This document shows, in pieces, positions 1 through 6,525 of a stretch of 8,805 bases of DNA. Position numbers and translations under genes: made by a program. The stretch's first letter is position 1. Each line of letters opens with the position of its first letter. The DNA lies in contig JAFGPH010000502.1 in the NCBI GenBank assembly GCA_016926135.1, positions 1 through 8,805 of the forward strand, read 5' to 3'. The notes under the pieces are model-generated. The model had not been told where the DNA came from and did no database searches. It saw only the letters and a program-made list of their open reading frames with translations. Source of the stretch: Deltaproteobacteria bacterium. GTDB taxonomy: Bacteria > Desulfobacterota > DSM-4660 > Desulfatiglandales > HGW-15.

Positions 1-1081
1 CAAGGCCACCTGGAGGGGAAAATCGGTGGTTTCCTATGCGATCGGCACCCCGGAACTCATGGCGTGGCTGGACCGAAATCCCCTGGTGGAGTTCCAGGGG
101 GTGGACAAGGTGTTCGACCCGCTCCAGATCGGGCGTAACAGCCGCTTTGTGGCCATTCTGCCCGCGCGGAAGGTGGATCTCTCCGGCAGAATCGCCCTTC
201 ACTTCGGCAAAGGGAACGTTGCCGCGGAGCCGGGAGAAATCCTGGACTTTTTCAACGGGGCCGAGATCTCCGATGGAGGGGCGACCCTCTTCGCCCTTCC
301 GAGTCGGGACCCCAAAGGCCGGCCGAACATCCGGATCTCGGTGGAGGAGTTCCCCAACCAGTTCGGCCTCCGTGAGTCCGTGGACATGGTCGTTACGGAG
401 TATGGCGTCGCCAGCCTGAAGGGCCGCACGGTTCGGGAGAGGGCGCAGGCCCTGATCGATATCGCCCATCCCGGGGACCGGCCCGAGCTGGTGGCGCAGG
501 CCAAAGAAAAGAGAATCCTCTACCAGGATCAGATCTTTCTGCCCCAGTGCTCGGTGCTGTATCCCGCAGAAATCAGCGGCCAGGAGACCTTCAAGGGCGG
601 CCTGCGGATCCGGTTTCGCGCGATCAAGCCGTCCGATGAGGAGGACATGAGGCGTCTTTTCTACCGGTTCTCGGATCAGGCCGTCTATTACCGGTATTTC
701 AGCCCCATCCGGACCATGCCCCATGCGGCCATGCAGGAATACGTGAATGTGGACTGCAACCGGACCGTTTCCATCGTGGGCCTGGCGGGAGACCCGCCCG
801 ACGACCGCATCATCGCCGAGGCGAGATTCGTGCGGCACCAGGATCGACCCTATGCGGATACCGCCTTCATCGTGGATGAGAAGTTTCAGGGGCTGGGAAT
901 CGCCTCTTACCTGTTCAAGATGCTGGTGCCCCTGGCCAGGGAAAGGGGGCTGAAGGGTTTCACCGCCGACGTGCTGGCCTCCAACAAGGCCATGATGAAG
1001 GTCTTTGAAAAGGGTGGGCTGACCTTTGAAGCCAAAATGGAGCACGGGCTTTTCAGCCTCACCATTCCCTTCGAGCCGTGA
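1..1081 (+). CDS. Acetyl-CoA hydrolase/CoA-transferase with C-terminal GNAT domain (5' truncated)
   Basis: The frame is open from the window edge (first full codon at base 2), so the true start lies upstream. Codon 9 is a GTG, but conserved sequence continues before it, so it is not taken as a start. The first ~185 visible residues match the C-terminal domain of the acetyl-CoA hydrolase/4-hydroxybutyrate CoA-transferase family: an ALPS segment, then VVTEYGVASLKGRTVRERA and IAHPGDR. Members move CoA between short acyl groups. The catalytic glutamate is expected upstream and cannot be checked. From about base 600 a GNAT N-acetyltransferase domain follows (FRAIKPSDEED), with the acetyl-CoA-binding signature QGLGIA at 887-904 and a typical tail (ADVLASNKAMMKVFEKGG). 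Fusion is seen directly, because one frame spans both domains. Such fusions are known in anaerobic proteobacteria. The GNAT part may acetylate a protein lysine, but its target is unknown. Translation ends at TGA 1079-1081. Confidence 0.9.
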   Translation, partial: KATWRGKSVVSYAIGTPELMAWLDRNPLVEFQGVDKVFDPLQIGRNSRFVAILPARKVDLSGRIALHFGKGNVAAEPGEILDFFNGAEISDGGATLFALPSRDPKGRPNIRISVEEFPNQFGLRESVDMVVTEYGVASLKGRTVRERAQALIDIAHPGDRPELVAQAKEKRILYQDQIFLPQCSVLYPAEISGQETFKGGLRIRFRAIKPSDEEDMRRLFYRFSDQAVYYRYFSPIRTMPHAAMQEYVNVDCNRTVSIVGLAGDPPDDRIIAEARFVRHQDRPYADTAFIVDEKFQGLGIASYLFKMLVPLARERGLKGFTADVLASNKAMMKVFEKGGLTFEAKMEHGLFSLTIPFEP

Positions 1082-1216
1082 AACCCGCAACTCCCGAATG
1101 TTCAGGCCGGCCCGAAAGGAGCCGGGGAAGAGAGAAACTTGTATAACCGCTTCATGTGTGTTTGAATGGGATCCACTTTCATCTTTCGATCGTGCATCTT
1201 TGGGGGAGGGGAACGT

Positions 1217-1711
1217 ATGGAAAAGAGAGAAGAGGCTTTGAAAGGCAAGAAAATTCTCATCGTGGACGATGAGCCGGATGTGTTGGTGGTTCTGGAGGAA
1301 CTCCTTTCTATGTGCCGGGTGGTCAAGGCATCCACATTCGAGGAGGCCAAGCGGCTCCTGGAGAGCGAGGCCTTCGATTTCGCCATCCTGGATATCATGG
1401 GGGTCGACGGCTACAAGCTGCTGGAGATTGCCGGGCAGAGGAACATCACCCCTGTCATGCTCACGGCCCACGCCCTGAGTCCCGAGGATACGGTGAAGTC
1501 CTTCAAGGGCGGTGCCGCATCCTATGTGCCGAAGGATGAAATCACCCGGATCGTGAACTTCCTGGCGGACATTCTGGAGGCCAGGGAAAAGGGCAAGAGC
1601 CTTTGGTGGCGCTGGATGGACAGGTTGGAGAACTACTACGAGCGGAAGTTCGGACCGGATTGGCAGGAGGGAGACAAGGAGTTCTGGAAGCGTTTCAACT
1701 ACTACATTTAG
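1217..1711 (+). CDS. Single-domain response regulator (receiver domain) with conserved aromatic C-terminal tail
   Basis: This 164-residue CheY-like receiver probably takes phosphate from a histidine kinase. The expected active-site residues are present: acidic pair D17-D18, phospho-acceptor D59 (FAILDIMGVDGYKLL), switch threonine T83 (VMLTAH) and lysine K106 (YVPKDE). After about residue 120 there is no DNA-binding or enzymatic output domain. What follows is a ~45-residue helical, aromatic and charged tail (WWRWMDRLENYYERKFGPDW). I believe this tail recurs in receiver proteins of Desulfobacterota, but its role is not known to me. The start is placed at ATG 1217 because GGGGAGGGG (1203-1211) sits 5 bases before it. 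An in-frame upstream ATG at 1166 has no such site and would add 17 non-family residues. No kinase gene is visible, so the partner is unknown. It lies 135 bp after the CoA-transferase gene and may have its own promoter. Confidence 0.9.
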   Translation: MEKREEALKGKKILIVDDEPDVLVVLEELLSMCRVVKASTFEEAKRLLESEAFDFAILDIMGVDGYKLLEIAGQRNITPVMLTAHALSPEDTVKSFKGGAASYVPKDEITRIVNFLADILEAREKGKSLWWRWMDRLENYYERKFGPDWQEGDKEFWKRFNYYI

Positions 1712-1781
1712 ACCCTTAGCCTTTCCATTCTTTGCGATTTGCGTAGAAGTTGGAGGCCGGATGGGATTGTCTCAGACTGCT

Positions 1782-1865
1782 GGTCCAGGGTTCAAGGTCC
1801 AGGGTCCGGGGTCGAAAAGACCTTTGGACCGGCGGAGCCGTATGAACCTTTGGACCTTCCCAGAC
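1782..1865. repeat. Short direct and inverted repeats between convergent genes
   Basis: Between the stops of the response regulator and dctM, GGTCCAGGGT occurs at 1782-1791 and 1796-1805, and ACCTTTGGACC occurs at 1820-1830 and 1846-1856. The second word is roughly the inverse of the first, so the stretch can fold in several ways on either strand. A small hairpin GGTC-GAAAA-GACC lies at 1810-1822. There is no clear U-tract, so a classical intrinsic terminator is not shown. The position between two converging genes suggests a REP-like or bidirectional termination/mRNA-end element. Similar GGTCCAGGGTCC-type repeats occur between genes in several Desulfobacterota, as far as I recall. Confidence 0.5.
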
Positions 1866-1867
1866 CG

Positions 1868-3832
1868 TTACTTGTACACCAGCCCGGGCAGCCACAAACC
1901 GATTCCCGGGAAGATGTACAGCAGGGCGATGGCGAATACCTGGATCACCATGTAGGGCATCATCCCCAGGAAGATCTGGTTGAGCGACACGTGCGGCGGA
2001 GAAACGCCCTTCAGGTAAAAGGCGGCCATGGCAACCGGGGGCGACAGGAACGCCGTCTGCAGGTTGAGCGCCACCAGCAGGCCGAAGAAGAGCGGATTGA
2101 TATCGAAGTGACCGAGCAGCGGGATGAAGATCGGCATGAAGATCACGATGATCTCGGTCCATTCCAGGGGCCAGCCCAGCAGGAAGATGATGATTTGAGC
2201 GAGAATCATGAACTGGATGGGTGAAAGATCCATGGATTTCACCCAGGTGTCCACGATCTCCTGACCTCCGAGCAGCGCGAAGGCGGCCGCGAAAATGCCT
2301 GAACCCACGAAGAGCCAGCACACCATGGCGCTGGTTTTGGCGCAGAGAAACACCGACTCCTTGAGCACACGCCAATTGAGCTGTCTATAGGCCGCCGCCA
2401 GCATTAACCCACCGAAGGCGCCCATGGCCGCCGCTTCGGCAGGCGTCGCCAGCCCGACAACAATGGTTCCCAACACGCCCAGAATGATGAGCGCCAGCGG
2501 AAAGAAGGAGGTCAGTAGCATCTTGAAGATTTCAAGGCGGACAAAGGTGAGAATACCATAGACGACCGCCATGATGGCCAGAAAGACGCCCAGTGTGATC
2601 CACCACCACCTGGGGGCGGGCAGCCGTTCGGTCGAAGCAGCCGGTTGGGCCTCGGCCTCTGTCTCGGTTTCCACCTTCGGAACTTCGGTTTGTGTCGCTG
2701 TCGCAACCTCGGCCTGCTGCACGCCTTCGGCCGGAACCTCCGTTGCTTCGTCTTGTTCCAGCGCCCCCGAGCCCTCCTCTCCGGCTCCTTCAGGCTCCTG
2801 CAGTCCTACGGCGTCGGCCTCGACCTGCTCAGGCTCTGCCGCGATGCCCATTGCCTGAACCCCCTCGGGGACGGCTTCTTCGGGCGCTGTTGCCACGAGA
2901 TAGAGTGAGCCCATGAGCAGTGCGGTTGCGAGGGCGGGGAGAAGCGCGACAAGAAGGTGGCTCAGGAGGGTGCGCATGGGCACGTCCGCGTTGCGTTTGC
3001 CCTTCATCGCAGCGATCAGGCCCACCATCACGTTCCGGCTCCAGGTCTTCATGATGGTTTGCGCGAATTTGGGCAGGTCCACGCGCCGGTCTTCCTCGGA
3101 GAGGGGAGGAGCGGAATGGGGCCATAACTTTGCGCAGATGATGACGTAGAACACGTAGAGCCCGGCCAGCATAAGGCCCGGAAAAAAGGCCCCGGCGTAA
3201 AGCTGAACCACGGACACGCCGGCCGTGGCGCCATAGAGGATGAGCAGCACCGAAGGAGGGATCATGATGCCGAGCGTGCCGCCCGCGGTCACAGCCCCGG
3301 CCGCAAGCCTGATACCGTAGCCTGCCTTGAGCATGGCCGGAAACGCGAGCAGGCCCATCACGGTCACCACCGCGCCGATGATCCCGGAGGCGGTGGCAAA
3401 GATCGCGCAGGTCACGATGGTTGCAACGGCCAGCGACCCGGGGATGCTCGCGGTTGCCAGGTGCAGGCCCCTGAACAGCCTCCCGATCAGGTTGGATCGT
3501 TCCACCAGATAGCCCATGAAAACGAACAGGGGGACAGAGATGAGCACGTCGTTGCTCATGACCCAGTAGGCGCGCAGCGCCATCAGATCGAGGGTCTGGG
3601 TCAGCGCCGTCTCCGGGTTGGCACTGTAATAGGCGAAAAAGGTGAACGTGGTGCCGAGACCCATGAGCGTGAACGCCGTTGGAAAGCCCAGCATGATGGC
3701 CACCACGATCATGGCCAGCATCAAAAGGCCCAGGTGCCCGTTGGTCATCTGGGAAGGTGCGGGCAGGATATAGAATATCAGGCCCACAACGATCGCCATC
3801 ATCCCCAGTCCGAAATAGGCTTCTTTTCTCAC
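1868..3832 (-). CDS. dctM: TRAP transporter large permease (DctM), with a large internal insertion
   Basis: DctM is the ion-coupled transmembrane channel of tripartite TRAP carboxylate importers. Family features include GFPTAFTLMGLG (49-60), VPLFVFMGYLVERS (100-113), a first-half re-entrant region with TAGGTLGIMIPPS (182-194), and in the second half GLATPAEAAAMGAFGG (460-475) and NLQTAFLSPP (590-599). The protein is 654 residues, against about 430 for the usual family member. The excess lies around residues 263-440: a basic stretch, an extra membrane helix (~288-314), an 88-residue acidic Ala/Pro/Glu/Val-rich linker (~317-404) and a second extra helix (~409-430). The canonical second half then resumes. 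The start is GTG at 3832, overlapping the dctQ stop by 4 bp (GTGA), which implies translational coupling. The open frame extends further upstream, but there it only overlaps dctQ and is not DctM-like. TAA is at 1870-1868. Confidence 0.93.
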   Translation of the reverse strand: MRKEAYFGLGMMAIVVGLIFYILPAPSQMTNGHLGLLMLAMIVVAIMLGFPTAFTLMGLGTTFTFFAYYSANPETALTQTLDLMALRAYWVMSNDVLISVPLFVFMGYLVERSNLIGRLFRGLHLATASIPGSLAVATIVTCAIFATASGIIGAVVTVMGLLAFPAMLKAGYGIRLAAGAVTAGGTLGIMIPPSVLLILYGATAGVSVVQLYAGAFFPGLMLAGLYVFYVIICAKLWPHSAPPLSEEDRRVDLPKFAQTIMKTWSRNVMVGLIAAMKGKRNADVPMRTLLSHLLVALLPALATALLMGSLYLVATAPEEAVPEGVQAMGIAAEPEQVEADAVGLQEPEGAGEEGSGALEQDEATEVPAEGVQQAEVATATQTEVPKVETETEAEAQPAASTERLPAPRWWWITLGVFLAIMAVVYGILTFVRLEIFKMLLTSFFPLALIILGVLGTIVVGLATPAEAAAMGAFGGLMLAAAYRQLNWRVLKESVFLCAKTSAMVCWLFVGSGIFAAAFALLGGQEIVDTWVKSMDLSPIQFMILAQIIIFLLGWPLEWTEIIVIFMPIFIPLLGHFDINPLFFGLLVALNLQTAFLSPPVAMAAFYLKGVSPPHVSLNQIFLGMMPYMVIQVFAIALLYIFPGIGLWLPGLVYK

Positions 3833-4455
3833 TGGCCGCCCCTTTCCTTGGTCTTCACCACCGCATCGAGATTGGCGATGTCCTCGTCCCTGACGTGCAT
3901 CATGTCCTTCAACTTGTCCACGTCCACCTCCTCCACGTCCTCTTCGCGGGAGGGCCACTGGCCGTCCTTCAGACAGCGGATGCACCGGATGATTTCCACG
4001 ATACCCTGGATCAGCAGGAAAAACCCGGCAACGGGAATGACGGTCTTGAAGGTGAAGATGGGCGGGCCGTCGACCGTGATGCTCGAGTACTCCCGGATGG
4101 CCCAGGACTCTGCGGCGTATTTGTACCCTGCCCAGCAGAGACCGATGGTGCCCGGAAGAAAGAACGCGATGTACAGCGTGAGGTCGATGGTGGCCTGCAG
4201 CCTGGGCGGGAAGAAGCCGTAGAGCACATCCCCGCGAACATGGCCGTTTTTCGAGAGGGTGTAGGCGCCTGCCATCATGAAAAGGGCTCCGTACATCTGG
4301 ATCATCGCATCAAAGGCCCAGGCGTGCGGGGCATCCAGGGCGTAGCGCGAGAACACCTCCCAGGTGACGAGAAAGGTGAGCGACAGGATCAGCCAGGAAA
4401 AGGTCTTGCCGACAAAGGTGCTGATCTTGTCGACGGTAAGCAGGATTTTCTGCAT
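3829..4455 (-). CDS. dctQ: TRAP transporter small permease (DctQ)
   Basis: DctQ is the small four-helix membrane subunit that associates with DctM and helps dock the binding protein. The 208-residue product has helices at about 15-35, 50-68, 86-108 and 136-158. It carries the family's EVFSRYALDAPHAWAFD segment after helix 1 and NGHVRGDVLYG after helix 2. A long charged C-terminal tail (about 165-208, rich in Asp/Glu) extends beyond the last helix, probably in the cytoplasm. This larger form, together with the binding-protein type next door, resembles the FcbT/mannitol-chloroaromatic branch of TRAP systems. ATG 4455 is preferred because AAAAAGGA (4469-4462) lies 6 bases upstream. A GTG nine codons earlier (4482) has no good ribosome site and falls inside a hairpin stem. 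The gene sits 79 bp after dctP and overlaps dctM by 4 bp. Confidence 0.92.
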   Translation of the reverse strand: MQKILLTVDKISTFVGKTFSWLILSLTFLVTWEVFSRYALDAPHAWAFDAMIQMYGALFMMAGAYTLSKNGHVRGDVLYGFFPPRLQATIDLTLYIAFFLPGTIGLCWAGYKYAAESWAIREYSSITVDGPPIFTFKTVIPVAGFFLLIQGIVEIIRCIRCLKDGQWPSREEDVEEVDVDKLKDMMHVRDEDIANLDAVVKTKERGGQ

Positions 4456-4474
4456 ATCCGGTCCTTTTTGAGAA

Positions 4475-4510
4475 TCAGCCACCCGAATGCGGATGCACCC
4501 GGATGGCTGA
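4475..4510 (-). promoter_or_regulatory. Intercistronic hairpin between dctP and dctQ
   Basis: On the transcribed (minus) strand, TCAGCCATCCG (4510-4500) pairs with CGGGTGGCTGA (4485-4475): 11 pairs including one G-U, with a 14-base loop. No T-run follows, so it is unlikely to be a full terminator. Its place just after the binding-protein gene fits an mRNA-stabilising or processing stem that gives more DctP than permease. That is an inference from similar arrangements in transporter operons. Confidence 0.6.
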
Positions 4511-4534
4511 TGGCTGGAGGCGACGGAAGACCTA

Positions 4535-5704
4535 TTACTTCTTCGCCGCAGGTTTTGCCGGTGCGGCCTTCTTGGCGCGGAAATAATGGTTGTAAGCCAT
4601 ACGGGGGCTGACCATGGTATCCAGGTACCAGCTCACCGCACGTTTGGCAAAGGCCCTCTGGGACGCCACGACCTCCTTGAACAGGGGGTTCTTGGCCGAA
4701 TACTTCTCAATGACCTGGTCGAAGATTTCGAGCTGCTTCTTCAGGATCGCATCCGGTGTTTTGTACATCTTGACCCTGTCCTTGGTCTGCAACTCGATGT
4801 AGTCCTTGGAATAGCGGTCGATCGATTTCCACCACATGTCCGCGGAGGCAGCCTCCACGGCACTCTCGATTTGGGCCTGGATTTTGGGAGGCAGGGCTTT
4901 AAACTTATCCTTGTTGAACATGATCTCGAACTGCTCCGCGCTCTGGTGGTAACTCTGGAGCATGTACACCTTGGCCACATCCGGGAAGCCGAGGAGCCGA
5001 TCGGAACTGGCATTGTTGAACTCGGCTCCATCCAGCAGACCCCGGTCCAGAGCGGGCACGATCTCGCCGCCGGGGAGCGCATTCACCGCTGCGCCCAGTC
5101 CGGTGAAGAGGTCGATGGAAATGCCCACGGTGCGGAACTTGACGCCCTTGAAGTCCTCCACCTTGGTCATGGGCTTTTTGAACCAGCCCAACGGCTGGGT
5201 CGCCATGGGACCGTAAGGGAAGGACACCACGTTGGCGCCGATGGAGTCATACACCTTTTGGAGCAGGGCCTTGCCTCCGCCATACTTGTGCCAGGCAAGC
5301 AGCATGTTGGCGTCCATGCCGAAGGCAGGGCTGGATCCCCACAGGGCAAGGGCATTCTGCTTGCCGTAGTGGTACACCAGCACGCCGTGACCTCCGTCGA
5401 GCGTGCCCTTGGAGACCGCATCCAGCAAATTGAAGGCCGGCACCACGGCCCCGGCCGGAAGCACCTCGATCTTGAGGTCCCCGCCGGTCATGTCGTTTAC
5501 CCTCTTGGCGAAGTCCAGGGCGAACTCATGGAAAATGTCCTTGGTAGGCCAGGTGCTCTGCCAGCGCATCGTGATCGGTCCCTGGGCCTTGATGATCGAC
5601 GGGAAGCCCAGCGTGGCAGCCCCGGCGAGCGCTGCCGCCCCCTTCAGGATCGAGCGGCGCGACATCTGCTTCGTGCTTTCCTGCTTCGTCTGCTTCTCCT
5701 TCAT
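4535..5704 (-). CDS. dctP: TRAP transporter periplasmic substrate-binding protein (DctP/FcbT1-TakP type)
   Basis: This 389-residue extracytoplasmic receptor captures a carboxylate and delivers it to DctQM. The N-terminus has a Tat signal, SRRSILKG (15-22), followed by a hydrophobic stretch, with likely cleavage after A40. Mature-domain markers are MRWQSTWP (46-53), ATQPLGWF (168-175), FKGVKFR (185-191) with R191 as the expected carboxylate-binding arginine, and LPGGEIVPALDRGLLDGAEF. These resemble the alpha-keto-acid and mannitol/chloroaromatic receptor branch more than the C4-dicarboxylate DctP. The ligand cannot be fixed from sequence. The C-terminus ends in a Lys/Ala/Pro tail (376-389, five Lys and one Arg) that is not part of the fold. 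Start ATG 5704 has GGGGAGGA (5716-5709) 4 bases upstream. It is the first gene of the minus-strand operon, so its promoter should lie in the divergent region at 5705-6222. Confidence 0.94.
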   Translation of the reverse strand: MKEKQTKQESTKQMSRRSILKGAAALAGAATLGFPSIIKAQGPITMRWQSTWPTKDIFHEFALDFAKRVNDMTGGDLKIEVLPAGAVVPAFNLLDAVSKGTLDGGHGVLVYHYGKQNALALWGSSPAFGMDANMLLAWHKYGGGKALLQKVYDSIGANVVSFPYGPMATQPLGWFKKPMTKVEDFKGVKFRTVGISIDLFTGLGAAVNALPGGEIVPALDRGLLDGAEFNNASSDRLLGFPDVAKVYMLQSYHQSAEQFEIMFNKDKFKALPPKIQAQIESAVEAASADMWWKSIDRYSKDYIELQTKDRVKMYKTPDAILKKQLEIFDQVIEKYSAKNPLFKEVVASQRAFAKRAVSWYLDTMVSPRMAYNHYFRAKKAAPAKPAAKK

Positions 5705-5741
5705 CTCTTCCTCCCCTTTCTCGAATAAGGTTTACCCCGTG

Positions 5742-5752
5742 AACGGTTGACA
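5742..5752 (+). promoter_or_regulatory. Shared 11-bp word, copy near dctP
   Basis: AACGGTTGACA here is identical to 6045-6055 in front of the plus-strand operon. This copy lies 38 bp upstream of the dctP start codon. It may be a half-site for a regulator common to both operons. It has no matching -10 box in the plus direction. Confidence 0.35.
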
Positions 5753-5976
5753 TCGTCCCCCTCATGCCGAATCCCGCTAAGCAATAGGGAGAACCCCTGA
5801 TCCGATCAAAGAAAAAGATAAGGGCCTAAGGCCTCTGCGCATATTGAGATGAAAAGAAAATCAGTGACTTGGGCTTTCATCCATACGCTGCCGCCGTTTA
5901 CTCTTCCACGCCCCGGAGTGGAGTTTTAACTGGGATGAGATGCCTGGAATTTCGGCCGCCACCGTATGGACTGAAT

Positions 5977-6019
5977 GTTGCCTATACCACGCCCCCGCCA
6001 CGGGTGGCAACCATTTTTT
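5977..6019 (+). terminator. Possible hairpin followed by T6
   Basis: GTTGCC (5977-5982) pairs with GGCAAC (6006-6011), and a nested palindrome GCCAC-GG-GTGGC (5997-6008) competes with it. CATTTTTT follows directly. The shape resembles an intrinsic terminator on the plus strand, but no plus-strand gene precedes it. It could end a short untranslated transcript or shield the promoter at 6050, or be chance. Confidence 0.25.
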
Positions 6020-6029
6020 CAGTGCGGGA

Positions 6030-6078
6030 AACCGTTGTGCAGGAAACGGTTGACAGCCCGCCAAAAACTCACCACAAT
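6030..6078 (+). promoter_or_regulatory. Candidate sigma-70 promoter with overlapping inverted-repeat operator
   Basis: TTGACA (6050-6055), a perfect -35 box, is followed 17 bp later by CACAAT (6073-6078), a 4-of-6 match to the -10 consensus. This would start transcription near 6085 and leave a leader of about 135 bases before the TTG start at 6223. A perfect 7-bp inverted repeat, AACCGTT (6030-6036) and AACGGTT (6045-6051) with an 8-bp spacer, overlaps the -35 box. It is well placed for repression or activation of the cytochrome/oxidase operon. No experimental support is available. Confidence 0.42.
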
Positions 6079-6222
6079 GATGCGACTTCCCGGCGGTTTT
6101 TGCACGGTGTTTCCCGTCAGTGACTTTCCCGTGACGGTGCGTGATGCGTTCCGGTATTGTGAGACGTTGCACCTAACGCGCTGCCTGGCGGCGGACGGGG
6201 TGAAGGAGGAGGAAAACCGAGG

Positions 6223-6525
6223 TTGGCTGACGCAATACAGATCATTCTGGGCATTCTCATTCTCATCGCGGTTTATCTTTTGACCCAGTGGGGGGTGGCC
6301 ATTCGCATCAGGCGGGCCTGCAGGTGGGTCGTCAAGGACCTGGAGATGAAACAGGCTTTCGATGTGCAGAGCGCGGTGGCGCTCCCCTATGCCAAGAAGG
6401 AATTCTTTAAGATGGGGTTGAAGGATTTCAGGCCTAAAGCCGTGGAGAGTCTCGCTGCGGCAGGCATCCTGGGTTTTACGGCAGACGGCAAATGGTACCT
6501 TCTCAAGAGGGATCTGCCTGTCTGA
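6223..6525 (+). CDS. Small membrane-anchored protein of unknown function, first gene of the cytochrome operon
   Basis: I do not recognise this 100-residue protein as a named family. An N-terminal hydrophobic helix (about 7-25) is followed by a basic stop-transfer stretch (AIRIRRACR, 26-34), suggesting an N-out, C-in anchor. The cytoplasmic part of ~70 residues ends in AVESLAAAGILGFTADGKWYLLK (in order from 73), which looks like a small helical or winged-helix-like fold, though that is only an impression. Start TTG 6223 is chosen because a very strong AAGGAGGAGG (6203-6212) lies 10 bases upstream and no in-frame ATG fits the hydrophobic N-terminus. Its stop overlaps the next ATG by one base (TGATG), so the two are probably translated together. 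It has no Cys pair or heme motif. It may be an assembly or accessory subunit of the cytochrome complex. Confidence 0.75.
   Translation: MADAIQIILGILILIAVYLLTQWGVAIRIRRACRWVVKDLEMKQAFDVQSAVALPYAKKEFFKMGLKDFRPKAVESLAAAGILGFTADGKWYLLKRDLPV

Larger units (their letters stand above)
5705..6222. other. Divergent intergenic control region
   Basis: These 518 bases separate the dctPQM and cytochrome/oxidase operons and hold no convincing gene. Weak open frames on both strands lack ribosome sites and recognisable families. Visible signals include small perfect palindromes TGATC-C-GATCA (5798-5808), GGCCT-A-AGGCC (5823-5833) and GTCA-G-TGAC (6116-6124). TTTCCCGT also occurs twice 15 bp apart (6110-6117, 6125-6132), and a stem CCGTCA/TGACGG spans 6114-6137. 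No clear sigma-54 promoter was found. For dctP, the best minus-strand guess is TTGATC then, 17 bp on, TATTGC (about 5807-5779), which is weak and overlaps the first palindrome. Confidence 0.6.

Noticed and set aside
1106..1124. CCGGC/GCCGG stem after the CoA-transferase gene as a terminator
   Set aside because: Only five strong pairs and no T-run follows, so termination is not supported.
2621..2884. Acidic DctM linker as a frameshift or assembly error
   Set aside because: The conserved halves on both sides are in the same frame, and the segment includes an in-frame helix on each side. It behaves as a real low-complexity linker.
4456..4482. GTG 4482 as the dctQ start
   Set aside because: No adequate ribosome site, and it is buried in a hairpin stem. 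ATG 4455 has AAAAAGGA 6 bases upstream.
3461..4611. Overlapping plus-strand open frames of 253 and 284 codons
   Set aside because: Antisense to dctQ and the dctM start. Charged, His-rich low-complexity translations are typical of shadows.
4586..5728. 380-codon open frame on the plus strand
   Set aside because: It runs antisense to dctP, which has a Tat signal, family motifs and a good ribosome site. The frame is His/Gly/Leu-rich with no family features, as expected for a GC-rich shadow.
5861..6172. Open frames of 84-103 codons in the divergent gap, on both strands
   Set aside because: No ribosome sites, odd composition and overlap with promoter signals. A degraded or dispersed repeat is possible, but I cannot support a gene.
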